From: Sarocladium kiliense
Lineage: Eukaryota > Ascomycota > Sordariomycetes > Hypocreales > Sarocladiaceae
NCBI GenBank assembly: GCA_030734395.1
Contig: JAUZTG010000012.1
Coordinates: forward strand, 992,001-1,056,000
Direction of reading: 5' to 3'
Length of the DNA: 64,000 nt
Shown here in pieces: positions 22,689 to 33,294 of this stretch (position 1 is the first letter of the stretch; each line of letters opens with the position of its first letter). The position numbers and the translations under genes were made by a program. The notes under the pieces were generated by a model. The model was given only the letters and a program-made list of their open reading frames with translations. It did no database searches and was not told the origin of the DNA.

Positions 22689-23710
22689 TCAACGGCCGAG
22701 CGCTGTGTTAACCGCATCTCTTGGAGCAGCCGCAGCCACCACAGGCACGCTGCTTTTGGATGTAGCAACGACCTCAGCAACAGACTCCAGCGACAACAGG
22801 CTTGCTCCAACGTTCCACGTCTGCACGTCGGACATTACCATAGCGCTGTCAAAGTTCTCGCTGGGTGGGAACAGTACATGTTGGTCCTCATCCGTTGGGG
22901 CTGACTGGATCTGGCATCCAGCCTCCAGATCTGTTGGAGCACGATTGTAAACAAGCCAGATAGACCTGGTCTTGCTGACTGCATCCATGACAACGGCGTA
23001 GTTGGTTGCCTCCATAGGCCTGTAATCGGGGTTGACGTCTGTGGTTGGCTGTTCATCTGCCGGGACGTCGTTGATATTCCGGAGGTCGTGGATGAGCAGC
23101 CTTCCCAGAACTACAACGTAGCGCGGGAGTGTAAGCGCACCTGACGACTGTTGAGAAGGCTGAGCGCTGCTGGAGCTGTTGGGAGTAGATAGCTCCACGA
23201 TCAGCGGGTGGCTGGGCGGTGTTTGCTCGGTTGGCTCAGTTGTGGTGCCGATGCCGGTGTCGACGTCGTCGTCGTCACTGAGTGGCACGAACTGACCCAG
23301 AGATAGCGCCGAAGTGTCTGAACCGACGAGGAACCTGCGCTGCTTGTCCTGTGCGAGAGGGATCACATTGCCAATAACATTGTTGAGCCCAATGCCGAGA
23401 TCCGCAACAGCGTTGAGATCCGTCAAGGAGCTCTCCTTGATCTTGGTCAGGACCTCAGCTGGGTCGATTGTCTCTATCTGAGCTGCAGGCTGCCGAATCG
23501 ACCACGTCATGTACTCCTGGAGGTCGACATTGTAGGCAGCGAGGCGCTGGATGTAAGCCTGCATTCCACCTTCTGTGGCATTATGCGAGAGCGCGTCAGT
23601 GAATTGGACCAAATGGACATGATCAGTTCAGCCAGGGGGGGTCACTAACCGTCGAACATTGTGCCGACGTTTGCGCGGACATGTTCAAATCTCTGATGGT
23701 TTCGGCTCAT
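22689..23710 (-). CDS. Hypothetical protein, accessory cluster gene C
   Basis: The model is complement(join(22689..23572,23650..23710)), 314 aa. The intron is 77 nt (GTTAGT...GCCACAG, with a CACTGAC branch site), and the join gives TMFDEGGMQAYIQRL. I chose ATG 23710 (MSRNHQRFEHVRANV); the frame also runs upstream. The N-terminal 110 residues look helical, followed by an acidic LSDDDDVDTG linker and a Ser/Pro/Gln stretch. A beta-like C-terminal domain contains LPRYVVVLGRLLIHD and NYAVVMDAVSKTRSIWLVYN. No catalytic motif, signal peptide or membrane span is evident and I recognise no family. It lies between gene B (convergent) and gene D (divergent), which suggests membership of the same accessory group. 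Confidence 0.6.
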
Positions 23711-24881
23711 GGTGTCGATGTTCTGAATGCGTTGTTGCTTTGACAAGGTCAGCAAACGTGTAGTTGTCAACTTGTGTGTTAAGACGCATTTGCATGAAAG
23801 AGTCGGCCACTTGCTTAATTGCCCATAATGAATATAGGTTGATGGGGATTCGGATTGGTTTGGGGTCAGGTAATAGTGAGGCTTACATGGCCCCATGCAG
23901 TGTCGTGACTAGCTCAAGCAATAGTCGTTCAACCCCTGGACAAACGTGTGAAGCCAACTGTCGGTTGCCGATTGTGGAGAGCTGCAGAGCGGTGGCTTGT
24001 CGTGTCGGTTCACAGCCAGCCACAAAGCGGCACGCCCGTCCCCTTTTCCCCGATGCAAGCCACCCGAGGAAACCCGTCCCGGGGTCTAGACGGTGAGCTA
24101 TTGAGATGAGGGCTGAAACATAGGCCTAGAATGGACTGCATGCCTCATTCGAGAACCGTCGATAGGCTTATGCGAGCACGCCTCGCGAAGCCGCGGATCA
24201 CACCGCTCCGAAAACCTTGGGACAAGTCAGTGTTGTTCTTTCAGGGGGCTTGGCTTAGGGGGGGTATCGCTTAGTAGCCTTCGCTTAGATAGAAACATTG
24301 AAGCTGCTTGGTGTTCGAGCCGCGCTACGAGCAAAAGCACAAGATGGCTGTGATCTGCACAGACTATCACCCCACGGGCCCTTCCCCGGTCCCAGGGCTC
24401 CTATACCACAGCGATGATCCCGTGCATTGGCGCAGCTGAATCGACGTATGGGGTATTCCTAAAGCCTATCTGCGTCAATAGTTGTGAATAGTGGGTATGA
24501 AGCCTGTATGATATTAGCCAAGGATGAGATTAGTCTGATGCTCACCGTGAGCTGAGATGCGCCGACCAAAATCTAGATGAGCCGGGAAGTCCGATGACTC
24601 ACCGCCTCAATCAGATCTGAGATGTACAGATCCCCATTCCAAGTGCCAAAGGTTGCTCTAGAGGAGCAAAGTGTGATGTGTGTGGGATGCGAAGTCTTGT
24701 CCAAGACGAAGGATACCAGACCTACTCTCGTCATCTTTCCATGGCTTCGAGGACTATATAAACTTCTTCCGTTCGCAACATCTACAGTCCCTATCCTCAG
24801 TCCTCACCACTCTTCATCATCAACACTTCCCAGAAACATCAACAACTTACATATCACATCAGCATCTATCGCTCATTCACC
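23711..24881. promoter_or_regulatory. Divergent promoter region of cluster genes C and D
   Basis: A region of about 1.17 kb between divergent starts. A strong TATA box, TATATAAA, lies at 24755-24762 on the plus strand, 120-127 bp before the gene D ATG. It is followed by an A/C/T-rich leader with CAACA and CATCA repeats, a feature of highly expressed fungal genes. No other gene is visible. Confidence 0.5.
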
Positions 24882-25701
24882 ATGGCTAGCTACTCTGTCA
24901 CCGTTCAACTTGGTATCTCCCTTGACTCCCTTTCTCAGCTCCAATCATCATTGCACTCTCACTTACGCTGATTCAAGACCCTACATGGGTCGACAACTTC
25001 AACAGGAACAACACGAAGCTGTGCATGGCCAAGGCTACCAAGGACGGCAGCGGTAACGAAGTCTTCAACGTCATTGCCAAGACCACGGGTGAGTACTCCC
25101 TTGACAATTTCTGTCTTGTTCCCGGGTTCTAACTTGTATGCGTTTGGAAAGACAATGTCCAACCCACTATGACCATCACATGGACCGACGAGTACAAGAT
25201 CGAAGCGTCGACTATCACTTTCAGCAAGGGAGGTAAGGCAAAGACAACTCAAGCAACCCTCATTGGTCACTTCGGCATTGTTTCAGAATGACTGACCAGT
25301 ATTGCACGATAGCCAAGATCACGGGCACCGCTGGAGCCAAGGATATTGGAACTGGGCAGACGTACAACATCCAGAGCTGGACCAAGACCAGTGTCTACAC
25401 GGACTCTCAGAACGTTGACGACCAGTCCTTCGGATTCTCCAATAACATCCCCTGCTCCATCGTGCTCAGCATGAAGGATGGCAACAAGTTCGTGCCGGTC
25501 TACGTCTCTCCTGATCAGATGGCCCCTGGAATGACTCTCCTTACTCCTATCCCCAAGGTTGTCTTCTGGTTCCAGCAGAAGGTGGAGTCTTCGACCATGA
25601 TTGTCAACTTTGTCGGCAAGAACTGGACTGTCAGCCCAACCGCCGGAGAGAACTGCACCATCAAGTTCGATAAGCAGGGTCTTTGGAGCCAGGGCGCCTA
25701 A
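24882..25701 (+). CDS. Small beta-rich hypothetical protein, accessory cluster gene D
   Basis: The model is join(24882..24912,24978..25088,25152..25232,25313..25701), 203 aa. The three introns are 65, 63 and 80 nt, all GT-AG and all phase 1. Exon joins give VTVQLDPTWVDNFNRNN, AKTTDNVQPTM and FSKGAKITGTAG. The protein reads as alternating polar/hydrophobic strands with several Trp and Tyr residues (MTITWTDEYKIEAS, KVVFWFQQKVESS), and ends ENCTIKFDKQGLWSQGA. It has no signal peptide, so it is cytosolic or secreted unconventionally. The style (short N-terminal VQL strand, NxKLCMAKA, then WTDEY) resembles a group of small uncharacterised fungal proteins, possibly lectin- or aegerolysin-like in fold; this is a guess. 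The strong TATA box and leader suggest high expression. Confidence 0.72.
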
Positions 25702-26061
25702 TCGGCTTGGTCTTAGTGCCGCATCACGAAGTGTCCTCTCGGGCATGGGAAATCTCCGGGGTCAGAAGGGTAGTATCAAAAGGGAAAGGCAAGCATTAGC
25801 ATCGGGGTTTTACTTAGTGGTCATGTCAGATAGTTTACTCTCACTTCTAGGCAATAATCCAGAGGCTCATATTCCTGAAGAGATTGTACGGTTGTTTCTA
25901 GTGCGAGGTGCACGTGACTAACGCACTTCAATCTAGTTTGCCTCTGTATATGCCCATTTCAGCTGTGCCCATACCCTGAGTAGCTCATAGCCGGGTACTT
26001 GGAAGTTTTCTTTCCTGGTGCTAACAGCAATACCTACCAGGCTGAGCAAGATTGAAGAGTC
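25702..26061. other. Intergenic between cluster gene D and MFS transporter
   Basis: 360 bp between convergent genes. Nothing beyond 3' UTR-like sequence is recognisable. Confidence 0.45.
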
Positions 26062-27967
26062 TCAAGCCCCTCCGTCCACATGCTGGACGCTGGCGTGCTT
26101 CTCATCAAGGATGGCAATATCCGTTAACACTGGCTTCAGCGCATTGGCAGTCTCACGATTGAACTGGCGAGTAGCGACCTTGTGTTCGAAGAGAAGATCC
26201 AGCTCTGTGTAGGTCAGGTTCTTGGAGTTAGGCAGACGGAACCATGCCCATACCAGGAACAAAGCTGCCACGCCAGCCCACAGGAAGGCGCCCTTTGCTC
26301 CCCAGTTCCAGTCATTGCGGCCCACCATCTTAGGCATGATGGCATTGTTGATAAAGACAGCCGAGTTGTAGGTAGCACGAGAAAGAGCCACTGTCTTGAT
26401 GCGGTGTTGCGTGCTGGGAATTTCAGCGGCGATGCAGTAACAAAGAGGACCCAGAGACAACTGTTTGCAATATTTAGTGTGGTCCAGATGAGAGGTGCAT
26501 GTAGTGAGAGAATTACCTGGAAGACGAGGAGCATGATCACAATTAGCACACCGACTGCCCAGCTTGCTGCTGTGTTGCTGTCTGGCGCGATACCAAGGAA
26601 GCCAACAATCATCAGAATGACGAAGATGCCGGAAAGGCCGGACATGTACAAACGCCGTCGACCAACATTTGTCATGATCCACCAGGCGATAATGCAGCCG
26701 ATCAAGCCAACGCAGTTTTGGACAACACCAAGGTTGAAGGCGTCCTCGTCCTCAAGACCAGCGTTAGTCATGAATTGGATGCCAAATCCCACTATGTACA
26801 TCATGGTTAGTGACGACCAGTATCGACGTCTGAGGCGCCAAGAAGGTGCTATTTAACAGCTGGTACGTACTGAAAGGGACGCCACAGAAAGCCTGTGTTA
26901 CGAAGGCCATCAGGGAGATCTCAGTGCGGCGAAGATCGCTTCCCTTGAAAAGATGCCAATAATTGGAGCCAGCGTTTGACTCCTGCTCAAATCTGTTTGT
27001 GACGACCATCATCTCAACATGGGCATCGATGTCGAACTCGACGCCATCGACGGGAGTCGTGAGCTTTCGGATGGCATCCTTGGCCTCGGCCAAACGGCCC
27101 TTGCGGACCAACCACCAGGGCGACTCCGGGCAAACCAATGTGCCAATGATGATGGGAATGGGCCAAACCCACTGTAACGCAAATGGAATGCGGTAACCCC
27201 ACTGGCCGTCGATGTTGAAGAGACCGCGAAGGATGCCAGTGGAGAGGAGACCTCCGATAACCCAACACATGTTGACCCAAGACGTCATGTACACTATGTA
27301 TTCGTTAGCTTCTTCTCCAAAAGGGACACTTTGCGTGACACTGAGCAGCCACATACCTCTAAGATGGGTCGGGCAGAGATCTGCAGCATAGGATATGGCG
27401 AGGGTCTGGAAGACACCCCAGGGAAGACCCTGAACAAGGCCACCGGCGAGGAACATGGGCAGCCCAGTAGAGAAGAACGGGATGAAGATGGCTCCCGTCA
27501 TGAATATCATGCTGATAACCATGGTCCTCTTATATCCAAACCACTCAGAGATGTAACCGTTGATAATGAGACCGATGATACAGCCCACCTAGGCAGGAGA
27601 TTTAGTGTCAGTGGACCACTTCATGCAAGCATAGAGATAGCAGTTGCCAGCATCAGCTCACCTGGGTACCGTTCAGAATGATGGTTTGCCACTGAGACGA
27701 GACCAGCCTCCCGCCGTTTGGATCATCCTCATCGCCAAACTTGTTCTTGAATGCGGGGAACGGAAAGAAGTTGTTCATCAAGCTCGTATCGTAGCCTTCC
27801 ATGATGACGCACAGTGAGATGACGAAGGAGAAGACAATGGCCTTCCACCAGAAGCGTAAGCTCTGGCGAACCGTCATGTTGTGCTCATTGTCGATGGCAG
27901 CGTTGGTCTCGTCAGCAGCCGTGTGTGCCACAGGCGGCGCGTTGGCCGTGTGCTGATCTGGAGCCAT
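26062..27967 (-). CDS. MFS alpha-glucoside/hexose transporter (maltose permease-like)
   Basis: The model is complement(join(26062..26460,26517..26791,26871..27293,27357..27588,27662..27967)), 544 aa. The four introns are 73, 63, 79 and 56 nt, all GT-AG and in frame. The protein has 12 predicted membrane helices and sugar-porter features: MEGYDTSLMNNFF in helix 1, the loop ISEWFGYKRTM between helices 2 and 3, PESPWWLVRKGRLAEAK after helix 6, the central loop, and a C-terminal TYTELDLLFEHKVATRQF that matches the PET/E-E-LF ending of sugar transporters. The VIMEGYDTSLMNNFF start and length suggest the fungal alpha-glucoside (MAL-type) subgroup. It would sit in the plasma membrane and import a sugar with protons. 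It is divergent from a Zn2Cys6 regulator, 802 bp apart, as in sugar-utilisation loci. Confidence 0.92.
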
Positions 27968-28769
27968 GGCGGTGGTGGAGCAGGTCCGGTGTTATATCAG
28001 AGGAAGAAGAGCCGCAACAGCAACGGGAAAGCCTAGAGAAGAGGTCTCATGGGGAAAAGAATGAGATGATGGCCAAGAAGTAAAGGCGCACGAGGGGGTG
28101 GAGGGACTTATATGCAGACCGACCCTGTGCCGTCTGTAGGAGTCAGGTCCATGTGATGTTGTCTGTCTGCCATCTGGAGCGAGACCCAGCTACCATACCA
28201 GGCATTTTGAGTCTGGCCAGGATGGAGGCCTGCATGCATTTGGAGAAGAATTGGCAAATCACAGGACAGTCTCGATGTCCGCCAACTGCCTTGGCTCCTA
28301 TCGCGGGGGGCGGCCTTGTTCGCGTCTCCCCATGGGGTGCCCCACACGTCTGGCTGGCCCTCGGTTTCAATCCGTGCCATCACGGCCAGCTGCCCAGTCC
28401 GTTTGCCCAGGATCCTCATCTTACTCCACCTGTTTGCTACCTTGTCGACGACTTTTCCGCCTCAAAACCGCCGCTAATCCTCCAAGCGGCAAGAGTTCCG
28501 CAGATAGCTCTGACGAAAGGGAGGGTCGCGCACGTAGACTGACTACTCGTACCTTACTTACCCTGCCTTACCTATATTCGCTCCACGACGAGTGCAGGGC
28601 CGACAACGCTCCTCACCGAGGCTTGCCTTGCCCTTCTTCCAACTCTATCCGAGCGCCCAGGTGCAGGTGGATTGGATTACCACAGAAGCAGCTGATTTGA
28701 TTGGGTCGTCACCGCCCTCTCGCTGTTCCTGAGGCTGAGGGCCTGAGGGCCTGGCTGGGGCTCCCTGGG
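27968..28769. promoter_or_regulatory. Divergent transporter/regulator promoter
   Basis: 802 bp between the transporter start (minus) and the Zn2Cys6 gene start (plus). A TATAAG motif (minus strand, 28107-28112) lies 140-145 bp before the transporter ATG. An inverted repeat GCCGC-N11-GCGGC at 28470-28490 contains CCG/CGG half sites of the kind bound by Zn2Cys6 dimers. Autoregulation and transporter control are inference. Confidence 0.45.
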
Positions 28770-30511
28770 ATGCGGAGACCGTCTGCTTGCAGTGCTTGTC
28801 GGTAAAGACATCCCATCCCGCATCTTCCTGTCCAGTATAGTCCTTAATGCAGACCACGCTACTAATCTGAACTCAGCACACGAAGGCGTAGGTGCATATT
28901 CCCTGACGCCATTCAAGCAGCCACCTGCGAGTACTGTCTGGCTCGTGGTCTGCCATGTGTAAAAGGAGCGCCAAAAGGTGGCTACTATGCTCAGCGGCAG
29001 GCGAGGCTACATGCAGAGCATCCGACCTCCGGCGTCCATGACTTCGAGGCGCTGCCTGTCTACGCTGGAACCGATTCTGGACTGCCGCCCATGGCCCTGC
29101 AGCTAGAGCTGGTCGATCTATATTTCCAGTACATTCACGATCAATTCCACTCACTGTTTCACCGTCCCACCTTCACTGACGATGTAGCAAATGGGAGAAT
29201 CCCTGCCGTCATACTGTTTGCCATATTCGCTCTATCCTCGAGGTAGGAGCATTTACCTTGAGCCCCGTCTGGGATGCGCCTCATACTGATGTCCACAGGT
29301 TCTCAACTCACGTGGCATTTACTGACACGAACCCTTGGCAACGCGGCGAGCACTTTCGCATCGCAAGCGAGAAGCTTCTCAACATTCGGCACATCACAAT
29401 TGTCACCATTCAGACGTGTATTTTGCTTGGTGCCTATGCGGCGGCGGACGGCGACATTGATGTCGAGAACCTCTACTACAATAGCGCCGGTAGACTGAGC
29501 CTGATTCTTGACCTTCCCAACAAGCCAGCCTCTGACATCTTGGAGCGAGAATTGAATGCCAGGACATGGTGGACGCTCTGCATGGTCGATGTTTGGTCCT
29601 CAACGGCGGTCAAGCTCCCACGAATCATGCCATTTGCCAGCACTGTGGCACTACCGATGGATGAGATACCGTTTCTGTCCCTTCGACCCAACACGGCTCC
29701 GTCTGTAGATGCTAGGCTACCAGATTTCGCCTCTCCTCTGATGGCCGAGATGATTAGGCTGAACAGGGTGCTTTCGAGGGTCATCGAGTTCAATCAAAGG
29801 TGCGTGACCGAAAGTCTGGAAGGCCCTGCTCTAGAAGCTGGCGTGCGCGTTCTGTCAGCAGAGTTGGATGAGTGGAGTGCTCGCCTGCCCCGAAACATGC
29901 ACGATACACACGAGAATATCCAGAGGTTCGCCTCACAAGGACTCGGTCGAATGTTTGCAGCCGTATACCTTGGTTACTATCATTATGGACAGTTGCTCAA
30001 CTACCAGTTCTTGGGCGCGAATCCTTCAACGTCCACGCCGGTCGTTTCTAGGTACGCTCATCGGTGTAAGGACTACGCCGACCGACTCTGCGATCTTGTT
30101 TACCGGACGTTTGCTACACCAGGTTGTAAAGTTCTCTACTCAACCGTGGCACATATTGTGGTCATTGCATCGACGGTCCAGATCCATACCTTACTCTTCT
30201 CCAGCAACGATGCCGAGATTGAGGAATCAAAGTCCCGCCTAGAGCGCAACTTTAGGGTCCTCCTACAACTGCGGCAGTATTGGACCAGTGTGGAGAGCGC
30301 TATGGACAGACTCCACGCTTTTCACGAGACGTGTTTGAGAAGCAAGGATAAGAGCTTTGTGCTAGACCGGTGGCTGCTGCGATTCTTAGTGGAATTTGCG
30401 GCTCACATGGAATTCAAACCCCGTATCGAAGACCCAAGTTACCAAGCGCTTCTGTCCCTGTCTAATTCCACAGAGGAAATGACATGGAGCCCTCACCAGT
30501 ATGGGGATTGA
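28770..30511 (+). CDS. Zn2Cys6 fungal-specific transcription factor
   Basis: The model is join(28770..28801,28877..29242,29299..30511), 536 aa. Introns are 75 nt (GTAAAG...CTCAG) and 56 nt (GTAGGA...CACAG). The first exon is only 32 nt, starting MRRPSACSACR. Joining it to exon 2 recreates the full zinc cluster CX2CX6CX10CX2CX6C: Cys7, Cys10, Cys17 and then the TCEYCLARGLPC part. The intron inside the cluster is a common position in this family. The middle domain (about residues 90-400) is the fungal-specific regulatory domain, with LVDLYFQYIHDQFHSLFHRPTF and the signature TWWTLCMVDVWSSTAVKLPR. It is a nuclear activator or repressor. Being divergent from a sugar transporter, it most likely controls that locus. 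There is no AlaSer-rich activation tail. The first exon is too short to be seen as an open frame. Confidence 0.9.
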
Positions 30512-31083
30512 TGTTACACTCAAGCGCTGCAGTATCAAGATGGCCTTGCCGAATATAAAGGCGTGAGGTGGTGGATCAGAATTTTGATGTATATGTCAAT
30601 CCTACATGTGTCGTATTATTCACATGGAGGGGTCACATACGCGTCTCGTGAAATAGGAGATGGTTCTGCTTGATGTATAGTAATCTGGTCTTCATTATGA
30701 GTCGTATGCTTTTTAAAGGTCTCTCGAATGCTGAGCCAGCCACAAGTGTAAAAAGACGAATCCAAAATGAAACTCGAAACTAGCACTGGCTTCTGTATGT
30801 AACGTTCCAAGACTTTAGGGTCTGTGTATGCCGACTACCGCATTAGAGATATCTGACAGTTGTTATTGGTTGCTTCATTGAAGGTACTCTTGTTGCTCGT
30901 CTTGTTCACAAGGACCACACCCAACGTCCTTATCCTCAGCTCTCCTTGCCATGTACTTACATACCAAGAGCCTGCGGTTGATTTAGGATTGCCACTACTA
31001 CTGCCTGTTGTGCCGCTGTCTTGTAGACAATGTGTAAGAGACTTAGCCCTCCTATATAGTTTCAAATCACAGTTGTTCCTAGC

Positions 31084-31122
31084 ACATACGATCATACCTA
31101 GTAGAGAACACGGGATCCCGTC
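31084..31122 (+). pseudogene. 5S rRNA gene fragment (5' 39 nt)
   Basis: These 39 bases match positions 1-39 of the complete 5S gene at 38363 with a single C-to-T difference. The two preceding bases (GC) also match, and similarity stops abruptly after the GATCCCGTC block. It is in the same orientation as the full gene 7.3 kb away. It is too short to be functional because it lacks the internal control region. Confidence 0.85.
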
Positions 31123-31623
31123 AAGTTCTTGTATATGGCTCAACCACTGCTATCTTTAGAGCCCCGTTCTTCTGATTCTCATTTACACTGACCTCCAGAG
31201 GTGGCAGTCATTAAACCAGCGGGCAGCAGGCGACCCTACTCTACCGTATCCCCTTTCTACCTTAAAATAGTGCACTAGAAGGCTACGGTTATCTGACCAT
31301 TTTCTCTTTTATTTTCTGCCACCCCCTCCCTCCCTTGTGAACATGCTTGCTTTAACTGAAACGCATAGCAAATTATAATAAGATTTTAATAATTAACTAA
31401 ATAAAACGTTCTTATCTCTAATTCTAAAATCTCTTCGGTTCGTCTAGAGCTCGTGTTTGAAAGAAAACGCGAGGCATGACGGAAAAACCTTGCTCCAAGT
31501 CTATTAGGAGTAGTGCCTAAGGGGTCGTACGGATCACTCCCACGTAGTGCACACGCCGCGACGCAGGCGCTGCTGTAATGTGGTCGATTTCACGGTTTTA
31601 TCAGGGTCGGTCGTGAATGCCGA

Positions 31624-31641
31624 CGCGCGTGATCACGCGCG
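31624..31641. repeat. 18-bp perfect palindrome
   Basis: CGCGCGTGATCACGCGCG reads the same on both strands. It could be a dimeric-protein site or a chance GC-rich palindrome; no gene start is close. Confidence 0.6.
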
Positions 31642-32158
31642 ATGGCAATGCACCATAACACCGGCCACCACAGATGACAAACACAGCGCAAGAAGGGTGC
31701 GCGCGCCCGTACGACTATCAGACCGATCGAGGGAACTGGGTTACGAAAACCACCCAACTTCCTGCCGTCCGTTCTGGCAGCTATAGAAGACAAGGCACCC
31801 TCGGGTCCAGGCTGGCTCTGGGACGGTGACGCTGGACGCACTGCTACGCCAGGCCGTAGCCTTACCGCGAGGCGCGGATCTACTCCCCTAAGGATTCCTC
31901 TCGGGTGTGAAGGAGGTTGTTAACAGATGTTAAAGAAGTCGTCTAAGGCTAACGTGGCTACGGAACACCCAACTATCGAGCCGCAAGGGTACAGCGCGCT
32001 GCATACGGTATATATATGGCCAGTCTGGGCTGGTTAGTAGCAAGGGACACCATTGCCGGCATCCGGCTGGATGACGACAATGACGCCTCGCTGCAAGACA
32101 TGGTCGGCCGGTAGAGAGATAGAGACCCCACAGACACGGTTACATCAACACGTGTGCG

Positions 32159-32181
32159 CCTTCACCCGCGGTGGGTGAAGG
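32159..32181. repeat. 9-bp stem inverted repeat
   Basis: CCTTCACCC (32159-32167) and GGGTGAAGG (32173-32181) with a 5-nt spacer form a stable hairpin, just before the first ATG (32217) of the DUF3716-like pseudogene. Role unknown. Confidence 0.5.
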
Positions 32182-32216
32182 CAACGGGTGAATTGGATTA
32201 TAGGCTACGGCTACAG

Positions 32217-33262
32217 ATGGGCAGCACCCGGTGGACCTTCTTAGTAGCCTCTGAAAACTTGTCTTTGATCAAGTCATTCAACACACCGGTCAACTTCATC
32301 AGATCCCTGCTATCACGAAGCACATGCAAGCGAAGAACTAGCGGCGGAGGCTCTGCTGCGGACCTCAGAGACTCCGAAGATGCCCCCATCACAAGAAGCT
32401 CCGGGAAGCGAAGCCCTACCGATGGAGGCGCCACGAACCCCCATCACAATGTTGCTTCCGGAAATGACACCGACTGGGTTACGCCGCCAGGCCCTGCACA
32501 GGCTCCTCACAACACTAGGGCATCACTGAAGAGGAAAGATCGACTTGAGACACGGCACCATAAGACCAGAGCTGATGAGAAGGTGTTAAAAAGGCAACGA
32601 CGTTTGAAAAAGAAAGCCGCCAGATCGCAAAAGGCTAGAAAAATCAATGGCTCTGCGGCGGAAGAAGAAGAAGAAGGAGAAAAGGAGGAGAGCCCAGTTT
32701 CTGATTCCAATGTACAACACAGCCTCCAAGCCGCTGCAGTCCAGCGTAAGCTTTTTCTACAACCATCCTCCCTAATGCTATGCTGATTTCCAATCTAGAG
32801 CATCAAACCCCAGCCTGGCACCTCCTCTATACGACATATCCAGTTGTGGAGGAGAAATACCCTGCTGCCTTGACAGTCTCCAAGACCAGCATGTGGCTAG
32901 CTAAGGAGGATCACCCATTCTCAAGTCGTCTAACGAAGGTCAAATGAGAAGCTTTAAAGAAACAACCCCGAAATGACAATCCCCTGAAAGAAAGACATAA
33001 CGCAGCCCCTTTTAGGATCGGCCAATCCCGTTACCTTCTGGCTGGCCTACTACAGGTAGTCGGAGCTCCTGCTTCTAGTCCCTGTAGAGCGTGCGAAAAG
33101 AGCTGTGGACCCTGGGCGACGTGTGTTATCAGCTACGACCACTCTTCGATCGACATTGCGAGGGGGGCATGTGCAAACTGCCTGTACACTGCTTCAGGGG
33201 GTTTCTGCTCATTTAGAAAGTCGTTACCTCAAGTCACGGAGGATACTGAATACAAATCCTGA
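32217..33262 (+). pseudogene. DUF3716-like Cys-motif gene, interrupted by an in-frame stop
   Basis: The reading frame starts at ATG 32217 (MGSTRWTFLVASENL), passes a 53-nt intron (32746-32798, GTAAGC...ATCTAG) and resumes in phase as HQTPAWHLLYTTYPVVEEKYPA. It meets TGA at 32945-32947, then stays open to TGA at 33260. After the internal stop comes the diagnostic part: CRACEKSCGPWATCVI ... GACANCLYTASGGFCSF. This matches the fungal DUF3716 pattern (CxxC, GPxxxC, CANC, CSF), a presumed zinc-binding module of unknown function. The first exon is basic and disordered, with a KRQRRLKKKAARSQKARK stretch (nuclear localisation-like) and a Glu run. One alternative intron that would bypass the stop (32939-33015) breaks the frame. 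The stop could come from CGA by C-to-T. A recoded or wrongly assembled live gene cannot be excluded. Confidence 0.6.
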
Positions 33263-33294
33263 ACTGCAAGAGCTCGAGGGGAAAAAGGTTGCCT

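Larger units (their letters stand above)
30512..32216. other. Gene-poor left edge of the disturbed island
   Basis: About 1.7 kb with no supported gene. It contains the 5S rRNA fragment (31084-31122), an A/T-rich patch at about 31365-31430, an 18-bp perfect palindrome (31624-31641) and a 9-bp hairpin at 32159-32181. Base composition changes abruptly several times, as in a region assembled from pieces. Confidence 0.5.

Noticed and set aside
32939..33015. Alternative intron bypassing the stop in the DUF3716-like gene
   Set aside because: Poor donor (GTCAAA), and the join would put the CxxC region out of frame.
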